DNA of 64,000 nucleotides, taken from Dactylonectria macrodidyma (Eukaryota; Ascomycota; Sordariomycetes; Hypocreales; Nectriaceae). Positions 30,895-43,280 of this stretch are shown here, piece by piece (within the stretch, counting starts at the first letter, position 1; each line of letters opens with the position of its first letter). The stretch spans positions 5,084,001 to 5,148,000 of the forward strand of contig JAGMUV010000001.1 in NCBI GenBank assembly GCA_020744425.1. Direction: 5' to 3'. Both the position numbers and the translations under genes were made by a program. Under the pieces are notes generated by a model. The model had not been told where the DNA came from, did no database searches, and worked only from the letters and a program-made list of their open reading frames with translations.

Positions 30895-33750
30895 TTAAAA
30901 CCCGCGGAACATGAGCTCATCATCCTCAGCAAAGGCCATTGACCTGGCTTCGAAACTCAATCGCGACCTGCCGGCCAGCTCGCGCATCAACGGCTCAATC
31001 GTGTCAAAGCCGCTCAAATCATCGCTGTTGTTTCCTGCTTCCAGCTCCTCCTTGGTTCGCACAAGATGCTCGAGGAACTCCCGCTCCGATACTCCGGGCC
31101 GGGGCATCATCCGGCTTCTGCGGTTCGCGGAGCTTCCGAAAGCAGCTCTCCCCCGAGGGGGGCTGAGAGATCCTACCAAGTCTTCGTCCGAGACCCATCC
31201 CTGAGCGCGATCATGGTCGCCCTGCTGGTGGGCGAGTGTGCGGTTTAGGTTCTCCAGCACGGGAACCAGTGCCCGCAGCCATACATCGCCGTTGCGTTCA
31301 AGGCGACGCAATCGGCGCTCCATCTCCCGGATTCGGTACTCACGGTACACATCATAGCGGCGGTTCAAGTCTTTGTCTGTCGGTGTCGCCGTGCTCTTGG
31401 CATCCTCGACCTCCTCCTTGGACATGACGAGAGGCCTTGGCAGTTGGCGAGATCCCATCCTTGAGTCTATCGACCTACGCTCCTGTTCGCGGGTGGCGTT
31501 CCACTCGCGGCGTCTAGAGAGGGAAGTCCTGTCAACCGAGTGGTGCTTCGTAGCCCGATCGACGGGGCTCTGCGGTTTAGAAGTTGGGCCCACGGAGCTG
31601 TGCTTCGACAGTCGATCGATAGAGCCCTGTGTAGAATGTCGATCCAGGGAGCTCTGCTTAGACGTACGGTCTACAGAGCTCTGCTTGGAACTTAGGTCCA
31701 CAGAGCTCTGCAAGGAAGTTCGCTCATTGGGCCCCCTTTGCGCCGGCGACCCCTTGACAGATTGAGGGGGTGTTGGGTTGTTGGAGTTATTGTAAGAGGC
31801 AAGAGCTGAGGCAATGGTGGGCGTGCCCGAGATCGAAGGGACCCTTGGGATGGGTTTGGGTCGGAACTGAGGCTTTGTCTTGGGCGGCTTGGGGAAGCCT
31901 CCATGGAGAGGGGGGGATCGAAGAGGGAGCCCTACCTCAGGAGGGTCGGCCTGTATTACCATTGTGGACTGAGGTGATGCCTCGCTCTGCGTTGGTTGAG
32001 GCGGTGATGATTCAGTTGGAGACGTTTCGGGTACTGATGAGTGAGGCGGTGAGGGCTGGACATCAGAGACAACCATGATGGCACAGAGTGAATGACGGCT
32101 CGCTGCTGAGTTAAGGGGTAGCGGCGATGGCTTCTCTTTCCTCGGTGATTTCGAAGTCTCTTCGGCAGGATCGATAGATACCTGTTGCTTGTTCTCGTAA
32201 TCATCTTCTTGCTGGCTCTGCTGATCTTGTTGGCTCATTCGGCTGGTTTGGCTCATCTGACTTTGCATGCTGTCTCGATTTCGATTTCGCGGCCCAGTGC
32301 GAAGCGCCTCCATATCCCTCCTCTTCTTGTCACGTACCTTTTCACGACGCGTTTGGCTTTGCGTCGAATGAACGGATGGTGCGGGTGAGTCGCGATCGTC
32401 TGACGATGCCAGCGGGTTGCGTGTGATGACAGTGACGGGCGGATCCTCCTTTTTCTTCGTCTGAAAGAATGGTGACTCTCTGAGTGACGACTGTGATTTC
32501 TTAACTGGTATTACGTCTGCCTCGTCATCAATCGAGGCCAATATGCTCTTGGGGAAAGAGCTCTGAGAGGATACATCTTTGGAGTTGCTGCCAGCATGAG
32601 CAGAGGCAGCCTGCAAGCTTTGCGGCACAGGGGTTGCTTCTGACATCATGGCATCGATTGAAGGCGTTTGTGGGAACACAAAGCGATTTGCCACGAGGCT
32701 GGACCCCCGCATAGGAAGACCATCTCTCCGGGCTGCCGTGTTTGTGCTCGGGACTGCCGTTGGTTGTCCGTAACTGCGAAGTTCTCGAGATGCCTCGTTC
32801 GCTCGTCTAAATTGATCCTGCGACTGCGTCCTCGGGGGGCTAGAGGATACCCCAAAAAACTCTGACACCTTGCCATTGCCGTTGTAACTTGCGTTGCCTG
32901 GCGTCCCAACAGTTGAATAGGAATTGCTCACAGCGGATCCTCGAGGTGGATTAGAAAACAAGGGTGATGGGAGTTGGGAGGCAAGAGGCACCCGCGGATT
33001 AGAGGGTATCGATGTCTCTTGATCCTCCGTGACGGTTCGGAGAACCGTCACAACGCCCTTGTCGTTTAATACGGCACGCGTAGGCCCATATCTGGAGGGA
33101 GATGGCCTGAGGCTTGGGTTCTGGTAGACAGGATACTGTGTGCGGGGACTTCGCCCAAACGGCGAGGCATCGATGGGGATCGAGATGGCGATGTGGCGAT
33201 GACCCTCAGTAGTGATACCGGAGACGGCCGAATCCGGGAGGGTGATGGGATCCGGCAACTTTGACCTCGACTTCCGCCTGGCGAGTTTCTTGAGTTTGGC
33301 CCATTTTCCTTTGCTCTCTTTGCCTTCATCCGTCATAGACATGAAGTTGTCAGCCGGAGGCGCGTGGTTCCTGAGGAAGTCAATCAACTCAGCAATGCCA
33401 CTGTCGGTCAGCCTGAAGTTGCCGTCCTGGTCGATCAGCGTATTGTCCTGGAACTCGAGTTTGGGTTCCAGGCGGCCAATCAAGTGAGACGACGACTTCG
33501 CCCTCGGCCGATGACCCGGCACGTTGTTTTGCAGGCTGGAATTGCTGGGCTGGTGTTGATGGTGGAAGACGGAATAAGTTCCAGATGATGCCCTCGGACG
33601 TACGACGCCATTGCCTGAAGTGACAGAAACCTCGCGGTCAACGGCAATAGATTGAGCCATGACGGGCTTCTTGAACACCTGGGCCCAGGACCTATATGTT
33701 CGCCCACCGCCAATGCAAATTGGGTGATGATGTCCTGGGATCCATGAAAC
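30895..33750 (-). CDS. Large fungal-specific protein, Ser/Pro-rich with repeats
   Basis: One long exon. The frame is open from an acceptor at 33751-33753, preceded by a GCTAAC branch site, down to TAA 30895-30897: 951 codons of protein. The first in-frame ATG is at 33660 (MAQSIAVDREVS), but the 30 codons before it (VSWIPGHHHPICIGGGRTYR, SWAQVFKKPV) read as conserved protein, so the true start is probably in an upstream exon (see 34151-34319). Visible are a small ordered N-part, a basic segment KLKKLARRKSRSK, long Ser/Pro-rich disorder, and about seven 9-residue repeats of the type SKQSSVDRT at about 31530-31712. A C-terminal coiled-coil-like stretch follows (YREYRIREMERRLRRLER). The repeats resemble basophilic kinase sites. 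No enzyme motif; function unknown. Confidence 0.75.
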   Translation of the reverse strand, partial: VSWIPGHHHPICIGGGRTYRSWAQVFKKPVMAQSIAVDREVSVTSGNGVVRPRASSGTYSVFHHQHQPSNSSLQNNVPGHRPRAKSSSHLIGRLEPKLEFQDNTLIDQDGNFRLTDSGIAELIDFLRNHAPPADNFMSMTDEGKESKGKWAKLKKLARRKSRSKLPDPITLPDSAVSGITTEGHRHIAISIPIDASPFGRSPRTQYPVYQNPSLRPSPSRYGPTRAVLNDKGVVTVLRTVTEDQETSIPSNPRVPLASQLPSPLFSNPPRGSAVSNSYSTVGTPGNASYNGNGKVSEFFGVSSSPPRTQSQDQFRRANEASRELRSYGQPTAVPSTNTAARRDGLPMRGSSLVANRFVFPQTPSIDAMMSEATPVPQSLQAASAHAGSNSKDVSSQSSFPKSILASIDDEADVIPVKKSQSSLRESPFFQTKKKEDPPVTVITRNPLASSDDRDSPAPSVHSTQSQTRREKVRDKKRRDMEALRTGPRNRNRDSMQSQMSQTSRMSQQDQQSQQEDDYENKQQVSIDPAEETSKSPRKEKPSPLPLNSAASRHSLCAIMVVSDVQPSPPHSSVPETSPTESSPPQPTQSEASPQSTMVIQADPPEVGLPLRSPPLHGGFPKPPKTKPQFRPKPIPRVPSISGTPTIASALASYNNSNNPTPPQSVKGSPAQRGPNERTSLQSSVDLSSKQSSVDRTSKQSSLDRHSTQGSIDRLSKHSSVGPTSKPQSPVDRATKHHSVDRTSLSRRREWNATREQERRSIDSRMGSRQLPRPLVMSKEEVEDAKSTATPTDKDLNRRYDVYREYRIREMERRLRRLERNGDVWLRALVPVLENLNRTLAHQQGDHDRAQGWVSDEDLVGSLSPPRGRAAFGSSANRRSRMMPRPGVSEREFLEHLVRTKEELEAGNNSDDLSGFDTIEPLMRELAGRSRLSFEARSMAFAEDDELMFRGF

Positions 33751-34124
33751 CTGTCTCAGTTAGCATTGGGCCATGTCACGAGTGGCATGCTTGGTGTTTC
33801 TGTGTTGCCTGACCTTGTGCGTAGATCGCCCGAAAGTCGGGCCTGTTTGTCTTATACGTCGGTGATCGCCTGCTTGTGCTTGGCCGGACTGGTGCCAGGA
33901 GAGACAGCAGGGCGGGTGCTTGCACAGGTGATGCTGTTATTGCCCACGCTTAATGACACAAGATGAAGCTGTACCCAGCTTGCCAGCCCAAAACAACCCA
34001 AAAGGCTGGTAGAGGAGGCGGGAAATGGCAAGAGAGAACTGATGGGCGAGAGTCAGAGTCAGAGAGACAAAGAGAAACAAACCCAAGGGCGCCGCCGCCT
34101 CATTACGCCCTCCTTGTCCCGCTG

Positions 34125-34144
34125 CCCCCCCCCCCCCTCCCCCC
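34125..34144. repeat. Homopolymer C tract
   Basis: A run of 13 C, one T and then seven more C within the probable intron of the neighbouring minus-strand gene. A likely site of sequencing or assembly length error. Confidence 0.8.
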
Positions 34145-34150
34145 TTCAAC

Positions 34151-34319
34151 CAGCGGCTCACCAGTCTTAAAGTTGCCGACATCTCTGAGCCATGCCGTCA
34201 CCCAGCGGTCCATACCCTTGGCGCCATCAAGCCTAAGTGCCGCCACAAGCTCGGCCGGGCTGCTATTAGCTCGAGGCCCACGGATGGGACCAGTGGGAAC
34301 CCCAATTGCGTCCCCGGGA
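34151..34319 (-). CDS. Probable upstream exon of the large fungal-specific gene
   Basis: On the minus strand a CCTAG acceptor-like site at 34320 opens a frame reading PGDAIGVPTGPIRG, then SSPAELVAALRLDGAKG, then MDRWVTAWLRDVGNFKTG. This composition (W, R, D, L pattern) is far more protein-like than its surroundings. It may join VSWIPGHHH at 33750 through a weak donor at 34150 (phase 0, GTTGAA). A better donor, GTGAGC at 34161, is out of phase with that acceptor, so the junction or an extra small exon is unresolved. An ATG at 34213 could be the start. Confidence 0.4.
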
Positions 34320-36811
34320 CTAGGTGAGACTTTCACTGATCAGGGACTGGGCGCGAGTGAGATCCCGTTCTGGCCCTTGGCCAGGATCGTTATTGCATGG
34401 CATCTTCCGTGGCTGCAGGGCGTTGTTGGTCTTTCCCCCTTCCGTCGTTTCGCCGATATCAAATGAGCTCGCGTTGGAAAACTCTCGCAATCGAAACATA
34501 CGAATTACCGTCGTCGAGAGCCCAGCGCGCAAAGCGCAGGGATCGGCATCGACGTGGCCCCTGTCCTGCTCTTCTGCTCTCAAACGAACTCTCCAGGCTG
34601 GGCAGATCCCATTTCCCAGTCGTGATATTGCAGGGGTCCAAGTTGCTTTTTCTCCATGGGGCTAAAAGGCACGGACTGTGACTTATCCAGCTCAACTTTT
34701 TCAAGCACCAACACCAACTTGCCAAAGAGAAGCAACGAGCAGAAAAAAAGCAATGAGCCATCGCGTGAGGTCGGTAGTTGATTGATTGGACAGGGGTCCG
34801 TCACGGCTGGTCCCTGGAAGCTGGTGGCTGGCTGGCTGGTGCTTTCTAGACCAGTGGCATCAGACCAGAAGACACCACCCGAGGCCACCGCCAGAAGCCA
34901 CCGCCACCACTCTCTAAAGAGGTACACCCATAGTAATTAGTAGGCACTGGAAGTCTCGAGTCCGGGTCGCCGTGGTCTGTGTCCGTGTGGGTGTTCGTTG
35001 GTGGGTGGGTAGGTGATGGAGCGCCTAGTGGTTGGTGCTTTGTATTGCCAACTGCCAAATCGTACATCTATCCGTCCCGCATATCATAGTGCGTACGAAG
35101 CACTGGTGTATAGATGATGCTGTGTGATGAAGCCGAGTTCCCAGCCACAAACCGTTGAGCCAACAGCATTCCACACTTATCCGCATGTCTCAATCTTCAA
35201 CGGACAGCCGAAGCTTTGGTGGCAGAGCGGAACCAACGGCCATGATCATGCCACAGCGTCACAAACCCACAGACTTTCTCAATCAGCAGGAACGCTCATC
35301 TTCTGCCGCAGAACTCAGATTACGCCCTAGAGGAGATTGCATCCTAGAGCCACTCTCGTACCGTACCCAGCGTGCTAAGTTGCCCACGTTGCTAGACCCC
35401 TCGAATGGATGGTTCCCACTTTAAGGCACACGGCACGGCGGCGGGAAATTCGACGGTGAGGTGGTTTCCAGGCGCCACGCGCTGATCTGGTGCACAAACA
35501 AGCCGTTCATTAGTGCCATCTCCATGGTGGGTTGGTGTTGTTCAGTGTTCACTGTGTACAGGGGGCTCGATGGGGACGGACCGGCAATCCAGCACAGTCC
35601 GATTCGTCCTCGACCCTGCACCCAACTTGGCAATTTGACTCTGCCTCTTGGCTCTGCACCTAGGCATGGGCCTTTGAGGCCACCCAACCGCCCAGCCTAG
35701 ACCCGTCGCGAGGTGATTGAAGGCTGATCGTTGTACGGCTACGCGTGCACCGTAATTGGTACGCACGTAGTAAAGGGGTGATCTGGGCCATGTGGCACCT
35801 GTGCGACCAAGGGAAGCATACAGAGTACTCATCGTACCTGTAGAATCCAGAGAGGTCGAAGGCTTCAAGCCTCCAGGCCGTGTTGGTGGTTGACGCAGAA
35901 GCTAGCCTTGTGCTCACGCGTTGCTGCTCTGGCTTTCCCCATATTCCCTGCTCCAGCTCGCAGCTTGCAGCTCGCCTCTGCCCGTCCCCTGTCCATATGC
36001 TCGTCCCCGGTCAGTACCTGCGTATCGCAATACTAATCATCACCAACAATAGCTCATGTTCCCTGCTTCGCCCTGAACAATCACATCATATCGTGTCGGC
36101 AAATTTCCAGCTGATTAGACGCTGACATTGAGGTATGTGCCAGCTTTTCTCGCCGCAGAAATACAAGTTGGGTGACCGGATCCTAGTTGGCAATCCAGGT
36201 TCCAGATTCTGGAGTCCTGCCCACACCATCACGTGGTTTCCATGCTCTCTCTTACACGGCAAACCTCTACCCAGCAACTCCGTACCTCTATAGCAGTAAG
36301 TACCCAGATAGGTAGATAGGCGGATAGGTTTGCGTGGCCGTCTTTGTTGAGAACGTATTAAGCTTTTCGCCATGGCAGATGTTTCGCACATACATACTTT
36401 GTAGTATCACACGTAGCGTTGCTGGGAGGTGATTGTTAACCTCGTCTCCCTCCCCTCGTCTTGCCTATCACTTACGCAAGGACCACCTCTGTATCAAGAC
36501 TACGCCCTTGCACTGCCCATCGACTCTATTCAGCACGTGCCGTGATATGTGCCACCCATCTATGCAGGTGTCCCTGGATTATCACACGGGGAGTCACCTC
36601 TTTGCTCGTATGAACTGTGAAGAGATCCAACTCCAGGTGCTGGTGCTGCCTGTCCGGTTTCGCCTGAATGCTCCTCCAAAAGTGGAAGGCTGAAGCTCAT
36701 GTTACCATGAGTGTTCCTCCAACGCCTGAAAATGCTCTAATCGCAGATACCCTTCCTTGATGCTTAAAATACAATGTTTCCGACATGTTTGTTGGATCGT
36801 CTCTGTTGAGA
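34320..36811. other. Intergenic: upstream of the fungal-specific gene to the SEN1 3' end
   Basis: About 2.5 kb. Frames are short and mutually overlapping. It probably contains the promoter and further 5' exons of the gene at 30895-33750 in its left part and the SEN1 3' UTR in its right part. No RNA gene or transposon recognised. Confidence 0.5.
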
Positions 36812-39800
36812 CTACCGTCGCTTAGGGACAAACAAACTTGGCTTTCCCTTCTTTCGAGGGTTTGGTGGTGGCAGGCTCTTCTGCGGTGGCTGGAGCTAAA
36901 CATTAGCAAATGTCCGGTAAGTGGGCCGTCCCTTACATACCTTACTGTTCCCTGTCTCATTTCGCTGGTTGGACGCCGATCCACTTGATGTCGTCGTTGA
37001 ATTCGCTGGTCCAGTTGGTATCGCCGGTGGTCGCTCGGGGGGCACCATCCCTAGCACAGACATAGCTGACGGGTCCGTCGGAAGCTTATTCGACGCCCGG
37101 TTTGGTCTCTGCCCAAACTTGCCCATGAGCCCGCCTCCTCGGGCCTTGTCGCTGGCGACCTATTGTTTGTGACATTTAGTAAACCATCTTTGCATATTAA
37201 GGGAGCTGTTTGTCATACTCTCTTTGGTACCGGCTGGTTGGAGTCGACACCATCCAACGTTCGTTTCTTGCCTTCAGAACCCGGTGGTTTGCTCGTAGAC
37301 GTGTGGATGACTGGTGGTCCCCCGGACCTGGGCATGACTTCACTCTTCCCGAGCCCACCAAGACCAGGAATTTGAGCTGGCCCAAGAGCCCTAGGAGGGT
37401 TTCCGGATGCGGCAGTTGGGGATACTGGGTGAGAGACCGGCTGCGAGCGTGCCGTGTTTATCGCTGGTGCATCTCGCATAGCAACCTCTCGAGTTTGTGC
37501 CGGTGCCGCCGGTGCATCTCGCATTGTAAGCTCTCGAACTTGTGCCTGTGGTGCGGGGGCAGGCAGAGTGTAAGTGCCTTGTTTGGCTTGTACCAGGGGC
37601 TTTCGGAGCATGGACAGGATGTCACCCTGCGTGTATCGATCTCGTGCTTGAGCATCCTGGATAAGTTTGCGCCAAAATTCGCCCTGGACAAGAGCTCTCG
37701 AGTCGCCGAGGATCCAGAGCGACGACTTGGCTCGCGTCAAACCCACGTTCATTCGTCGAATGTCAGTCATGAAACCAATACCGCCCGTTGGACTAGCTCG
37801 GACACATGAAAAGATAATGATCTCACACTCTCGACCCTGGAAGGCATCTGTTGTGTTGAACTCGATGATGTTGGTGATGCCCTCACCATATCGGGAAGTG
37901 AACCGGTTCCTGAGCTCGAAAAGTTGCGCTTTATAGGGAGTGATGATGCCAATCTTGCCGGTCAAGTCGCTGTCTCCATGCTCCTTGCTAAAGCGGTCGT
38001 AGATCTGCATGGCGACATCCAGTTCCTTCGTGTTGACCAAGGAGCGCCCTCTGTTGCCGCGTTCCTGGACACCTTGAACATCAAAGAAGCGGTACGGTCC
38101 GAGCAGAAGATTCTTGTGCCACGGCTGCTGACGAAGCTCCTGCATATTTTGACCATCCTGGAGCTGTCCTTCGTAGAACTCCCTGCTTGGGAACATACTG
38201 ATTTCAGGATGCATGCGGTACTGCATGTCCAGAAGGTGAACAGACTTCGGATGGTTCTGCTGCATTCGTACGAACAAACTTTGATCGTAACCGAACCTCG
38301 CGGCCGACTGCGAAAGGACTGTGGGCGGCAGCTGTTTGGGATCACCTACCAAGATACACTTGCAGCATCCGTACTTGAGGGGGATCAAAGCGCTTAGCTC
38401 AACACACTGGGCAGCCTCGTCAATAATGACTGTTTCAAACTCGACGTCAAGGTTTCGAAACATCTCATGACCACTTCCACTCAGTGTCGCACAGAGAACT
38501 TGAGCTGAGTTGAGAATCTCCTGTTGAACTTGGCGACGGCGCATTTCCATCTCTCGTGCAACCGAGTTTCCACTGTCCTTCTGTGCGTCAATCTCCTTTC
38601 CAATCTGCATCTGCCGTCGCTTCAGCATCTCGAACTGCCGGGAGAGGGTATTATAGAGTGCTCGGTCATCGAGGCCGCGCGTTTCTTCAAGTCGAGGCCG
38701 TAGTAGAGCTAGCTCTTCCTTGATTTTTGCGGCATCCTCATGCAGCTTTTCGCGATCCGCCTTGGCCTTCTCTTTGGTTGTATCCCCTTCGAGGCGTGCC
38801 TTGACCAGTTCGTCAAGGGTCACGTCCCTGACAGCCGCATTGATGGCATCGCTTCTACCCAATCGGATTACACCGATGTTTCGAGTCTTGCCACCAATTG
38901 TCTTGATCCCAGATTTGAGTCGCAGGACCAGTTCGTCGACGGCGGCGTTACTGGGAGCGCAGACAAGAAGCTTCTTGGGTCGGGGTTGATTGTTTGAAGC
39001 AGCAACACCAGTTGGTCGCACAGGGACACCTACGGGGGTGCCCGTAGTACCCATTTGACTGAGTTGTTCGGAGAGAAGGGTTCCTACCATGGCAACAATG
39101 GTTTTGGTCTTTCCTGTTCCTGGGGGTCTGTAGTCTATTAGCATCGACACGTCACTGAAAAGTTACAAAACCTACCCCTGGATCAGAGTGAATCCGTCAT
39201 TGTCATGTGCGCCCAACACAGCCAAAGCTTGGCCTCGATTGAGGGAGAAGTTTTCCATATAATTGGACACCTTCTCTTCCCCATACCGGAGGACTGGCGA
39301 TGGCTCGGCCTTGAGAATCTCATCCATGAGATCATAGTATTGCAGACTCTCCAGCGCAGCGTATTCTCTCTCGATGGTAGTCATGTTGGTAATTTTGATG
39401 CCGTGAACGCTTGCGCCAGGAGTCAAAACTTGCGAAAGTGGATTACCTCGAGATGCGACTCGGTAGGTGATCTCAATTAGTGTCTTCTTGTACGTGGTGC
39501 GATGCACCCTAGCAAGACAATGTCGGGCAGTCTTGTCGTTCAACGGGCTCTCAGCTTCAGACACAAGAAGGATGTCGCCCTCCATAATACGACGGTCTTT
39601 ATCATTACTCTGAGCCACAGGCATCGTGAATGTTACCTCCAGGTAACTGTCAACGCTTGCGCGACTAGCAATCTTCATGCCGAATGGTTGAGACGTCACC
39701 TCATCCTTTGAGGTGACGAACGAACGCCAGGCTTCCGAGGCTAGTAAGGGGAAGAAAGTTTCTTGATATGTCGTGGGGTTGAGGTACTTTGTTGCCACCT

Positions 39801-42800
39801 CAGATGCCGTTGGGCCAGCTGGGGGATCATTCCCCTCATGGAAGATATCCCATGCCAAGATGGTGTTGTGGAGTCGGTCCATAGGAGGAATCAATCTGGC
39901 TCTCATCTCCTTCACGGAACGCTGCTGTCGTACCTTTTTAACAGGCTTTCGAACCTTGTCGTTTAAGGCTGCCCGTCGGCGCCTCTCTGCTTCGTCCAGA
40001 GTTTTCAGTCCGCCAGTGCTGAGTGCAGCGAGCTCGTTGTCGGTGTCGGAATCATCATCGTCTTCGTCCTCAGATTCCTCGTCGGAGCTATTAACCATGA
40101 TGTCGCTACGATGGTCCTTTCCGCTGAGTCCAAGTCCAAGCAGGCCCGAGCCTTCGCCAGGAACAATCTCTCCTCTTAGCTGCTTGGCACGAGCGATAGC
40201 TTCGGCGTCACGTTTGGCCTTCTCGAGCTTTTCTCGCTGTCTGCTTTCCTTGAGGGCAGAAATTGCCTTCTGATCGGGAAGCTTCGCTTTGGCTTTGGCT
40301 TTCGCTTTCCGGGCCTCGATTTGTTTGAGAATCGGGTTGTCGATCGACTTGCTCATGTCAAGCACATCGTCGCGGTTACTCCGGGCAGCCTTGGCAGAAC
40401 TCGTGGTTGCAGAGGTTCCCGACTTCGACCATGCATCGAGCCTGCTCTGTTTCTTAACCTTGTCCTTGGTCTTTTGCGCAGCAAGATCAGCCGCCTGTGA
40501 GGCAATGCCTAGTTGATAGATTTGGACCTCATCATCAGTCTGGCCCAGGGCCTGAAGCAGCTCTGCCCGCTGTTGGTCTGTCAAATTTGTTGATCGAACA
40601 TACTTCCCAGGAACGACGGTCGGAAGACAGGCATCTGTAATAAGTTTTCGAGATGCTGCATGGATCTCATGGCCGTTCTCTCGAAGACGGGTAAGTATCT
40701 TGCACAAGACACGCACAGTGACATCAACAAGCCATTTATCCTTGAGTCGGATCATGTTTTCCATGCCCCCAAAGTGCTGTTTCGCGGGGATGAGGATCTG
40801 AGTCATGGCTTCTTTCTCGCTCTTGTTAAGAGATTTGGAGATGGCGGCTGCAATCAACCCATCCTCCGCAACAAGAGCTTCCGCAAGTTCCATGATCTCA
40901 CGGCAGAATTCTTGCATGATGCTATTCTGGATATATCGAGACCAGTTCTCGATATTCTTGCAAGCCGTAGAGACAAATCGCCACTGTTCAGTCCACCAAC
41001 GCAGGACTTTAGCAGCAGAAATAGGCTCCAAAGTTTTGACTCGCAATACCCCGGATAGGGGATCTACCAAGCCTCGGAGAACATCTCGGCTCATGTTGAG
41101 AATAGGCCTGATAGGACCCCATGGATTGGGGGGTCTCAGAATGTGCTCCAAAGACCACACAATCGAGGACAGTGTTTGGTCTGGATGGAGCTGAGACATT
41201 TGTTCAAAGGCGCCGCTTCTGGACAGCTCCCCAGTCCAGCTCTTGAGCAACTCCGATGCAGCTTCTGCGAGATCTGACTCTCCATGCACAGAGAGACCGA
41301 TGGTGTCTTGGAAAGCTAGTCGATCGTCGAAAAGGGTGTTGAGGTCTGTCGCATCCAGTTCAGAGATTCGACCAAGTGTGCTACCAAGCACATTAATGGT
41401 CCCTTCAAGGGCCGCATTGAAGCGTTTACCAGACTCGGTCAACTGACCGCTCTTGAGTGGCCTGATCTGCTCAATGCCGATCAACGGTTCAAGAGACAAC
41501 AATATATCTCTAGCTAAATCGACCTGTTCTGACGAGACGTCAAACATTTCCACGACGCCTTCCCAAAATATCTTAGAGTTTCGAACAATTGTGGACTGGA
41601 GCTGTTTTCCCTCAAGGAGAGAGTCAAATTCCTCGGCGAAGACCTTCATGTCCAGTTTCATAGCCGTTTGCAGGACCCTTTTAGCCGCTATCGCAACCTG
41701 AAAAGTTTGCCAGCCCTCGCGGTTTCCTGTAGGGGGGCGGAGGTTCCTTAGAATCAAGTCTTTGTACTTCATGACGAGATTGAAAGCGCCACTGGCGTAG
41801 AGGTGAGTGGTTCCGACGCCGATCTTTGTTTCTGAGTCCAGAAATGTCGACATGGTAAAGTGGAGGGCGTCGAAGCCTGCACGGATACATGCTGCTTGAC
41901 CCGGCTCGCCAATGCTCGCATCCTTGGCCAGACTTTCAAATAAAGTATGCATCAACACTTCGCAGGCGTCATATCTGCGATCACGGCCGAGCGACTGTAG
42001 CCATGGATCGACCCAAGAGGTTGGGAATGGCACAAGTGAGGTCCCGGTATCAAACCCAGTCCAGCAATCTTCCAGGGATTGGCGAAGCAAGTCCTTGTAT
42101 ACTGGACTGCCGAACAACAGATCGGCAATGACGTTGGGCCGGGCATCGCCAATTACATCCCAGAACGCCTTCGGTGCTTTCTTGAGGAACCCTGTGAGAA
42201 TGCGGATCGTAGCAACCAAAACACCCTCCGAATGACAAAACTGAATGTGGCGGAAGAGCAAATCATAGATGTTGGGGCAGCCTGCCCTCATCTCCAAGCC
42301 CCGAAGTTGATGAGTGATGATGTCTGCATTCAGGGTTCTGAGTATCTCTTCAAATCCGAGCCAAAATCTTTCAATCTCGAGATAGATCTCGGTCGTCGGT
42401 TGTGTTATGTCCTTTCGATTGACGTCATCCATAGCACCTACCAAGCCGCCGCTCAGAGCCCAGTCAAACTGCTCTTGTGTCATGGCGCTCGTGTCAAGAT
42501 TCTTCCAGTTTTCCATTGCCCACTTACGGCGGTCCTCATTTTTCTGGTCGAAGAGGAAATACGTCATTCCAGGGAGGGGGTCCTTGGTCCCCAACTTGAG
42601 GACACTTTTTCCTTGAAGACGACGGAAGACATACTGGAACGTGGCACGTTGGTCGGGATTTGCCATGTAGGGAATGCAACATAACGCCTCGTAAACTGTG
42701 ATGTGGACCGCGGCAATATGATCGCCGAACAGTGATTTCTTAAAGACAGTGCCCGTAGACTCGATCTTCTCGATATAGTCCTTGGCCCACTGGAGATTGT

Positions 42801-43280
42801 GGTCGATGCGTCTGACATCCAACTTTTCAAACATATCCTGAATATCAGCAACGGCCTCTTCGTTCCAGCGCCTGCAAATGTCAGTGGACCATGACTACCG
42901 CCTTGGTGAAGGGGGAAGGCTCACTCGGAAAATTTCAGGAGAGTGGCCTTGCGTTTCATATGCCAGTTTAAGACGCATTCGGCGCAGACCTTCAGGCCGT
43001 CTTCGAACTTCTTGGTAAATTCCTCCAGCCATTTGCCGCCAAGTTTCTTGTCAAAGCCGAAGATGAGAGTATTCCAGTAAGTGACCTCGATCCGCTCCTT
43101 CCCTCGCTCTATGCGCTGTTTCTTCTCTTCCAAGGAAATCTTAGAGTCTGGGTCATCCAGAATTTTGTAGTTTTCCTCGTCGTCTTCGCTGATTCGAGGA
43201 CATAGTAGGTGGCAGCCCTCCGGGAACTTTTGGAACTCCTCGAACCACGGTGCCAACTCATCATTCATAATATCAGACAT
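36812..43280 (-). CDS. SEN1: Sen1-type RNA/DNA helicase
   Basis: Five exons: 43280-42925, 42871-39176, 39127-37219, 37159-36941, 36895-36812; 2087 residues, phases consistent. The N-terminal half carries the Sen1 N-terminal helical domain (exons 1-2). The SF1B helicase core follows: Walker A GPPGTGKT at about 1351-1358, formed across an intron, Walker B VIIDEAAQ at about 1585, GDPKQLPPT, DAFQGRE and GLTRAKSSLWILGD. A charged linker with acidic (SSDEESEDEDDDDSD) and basic runs precedes the core. The last two small exons add a Gly/Pro/Ser-rich tail ending KPSLFVPKRR, a plausible nuclear signal. Sen1 unwinds RNA:DNA hybrids and terminates transcription of non-coding RNAs. Without splicing, exon 3 would end early at TGA 37213-37215. 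Confidence 0.93.
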
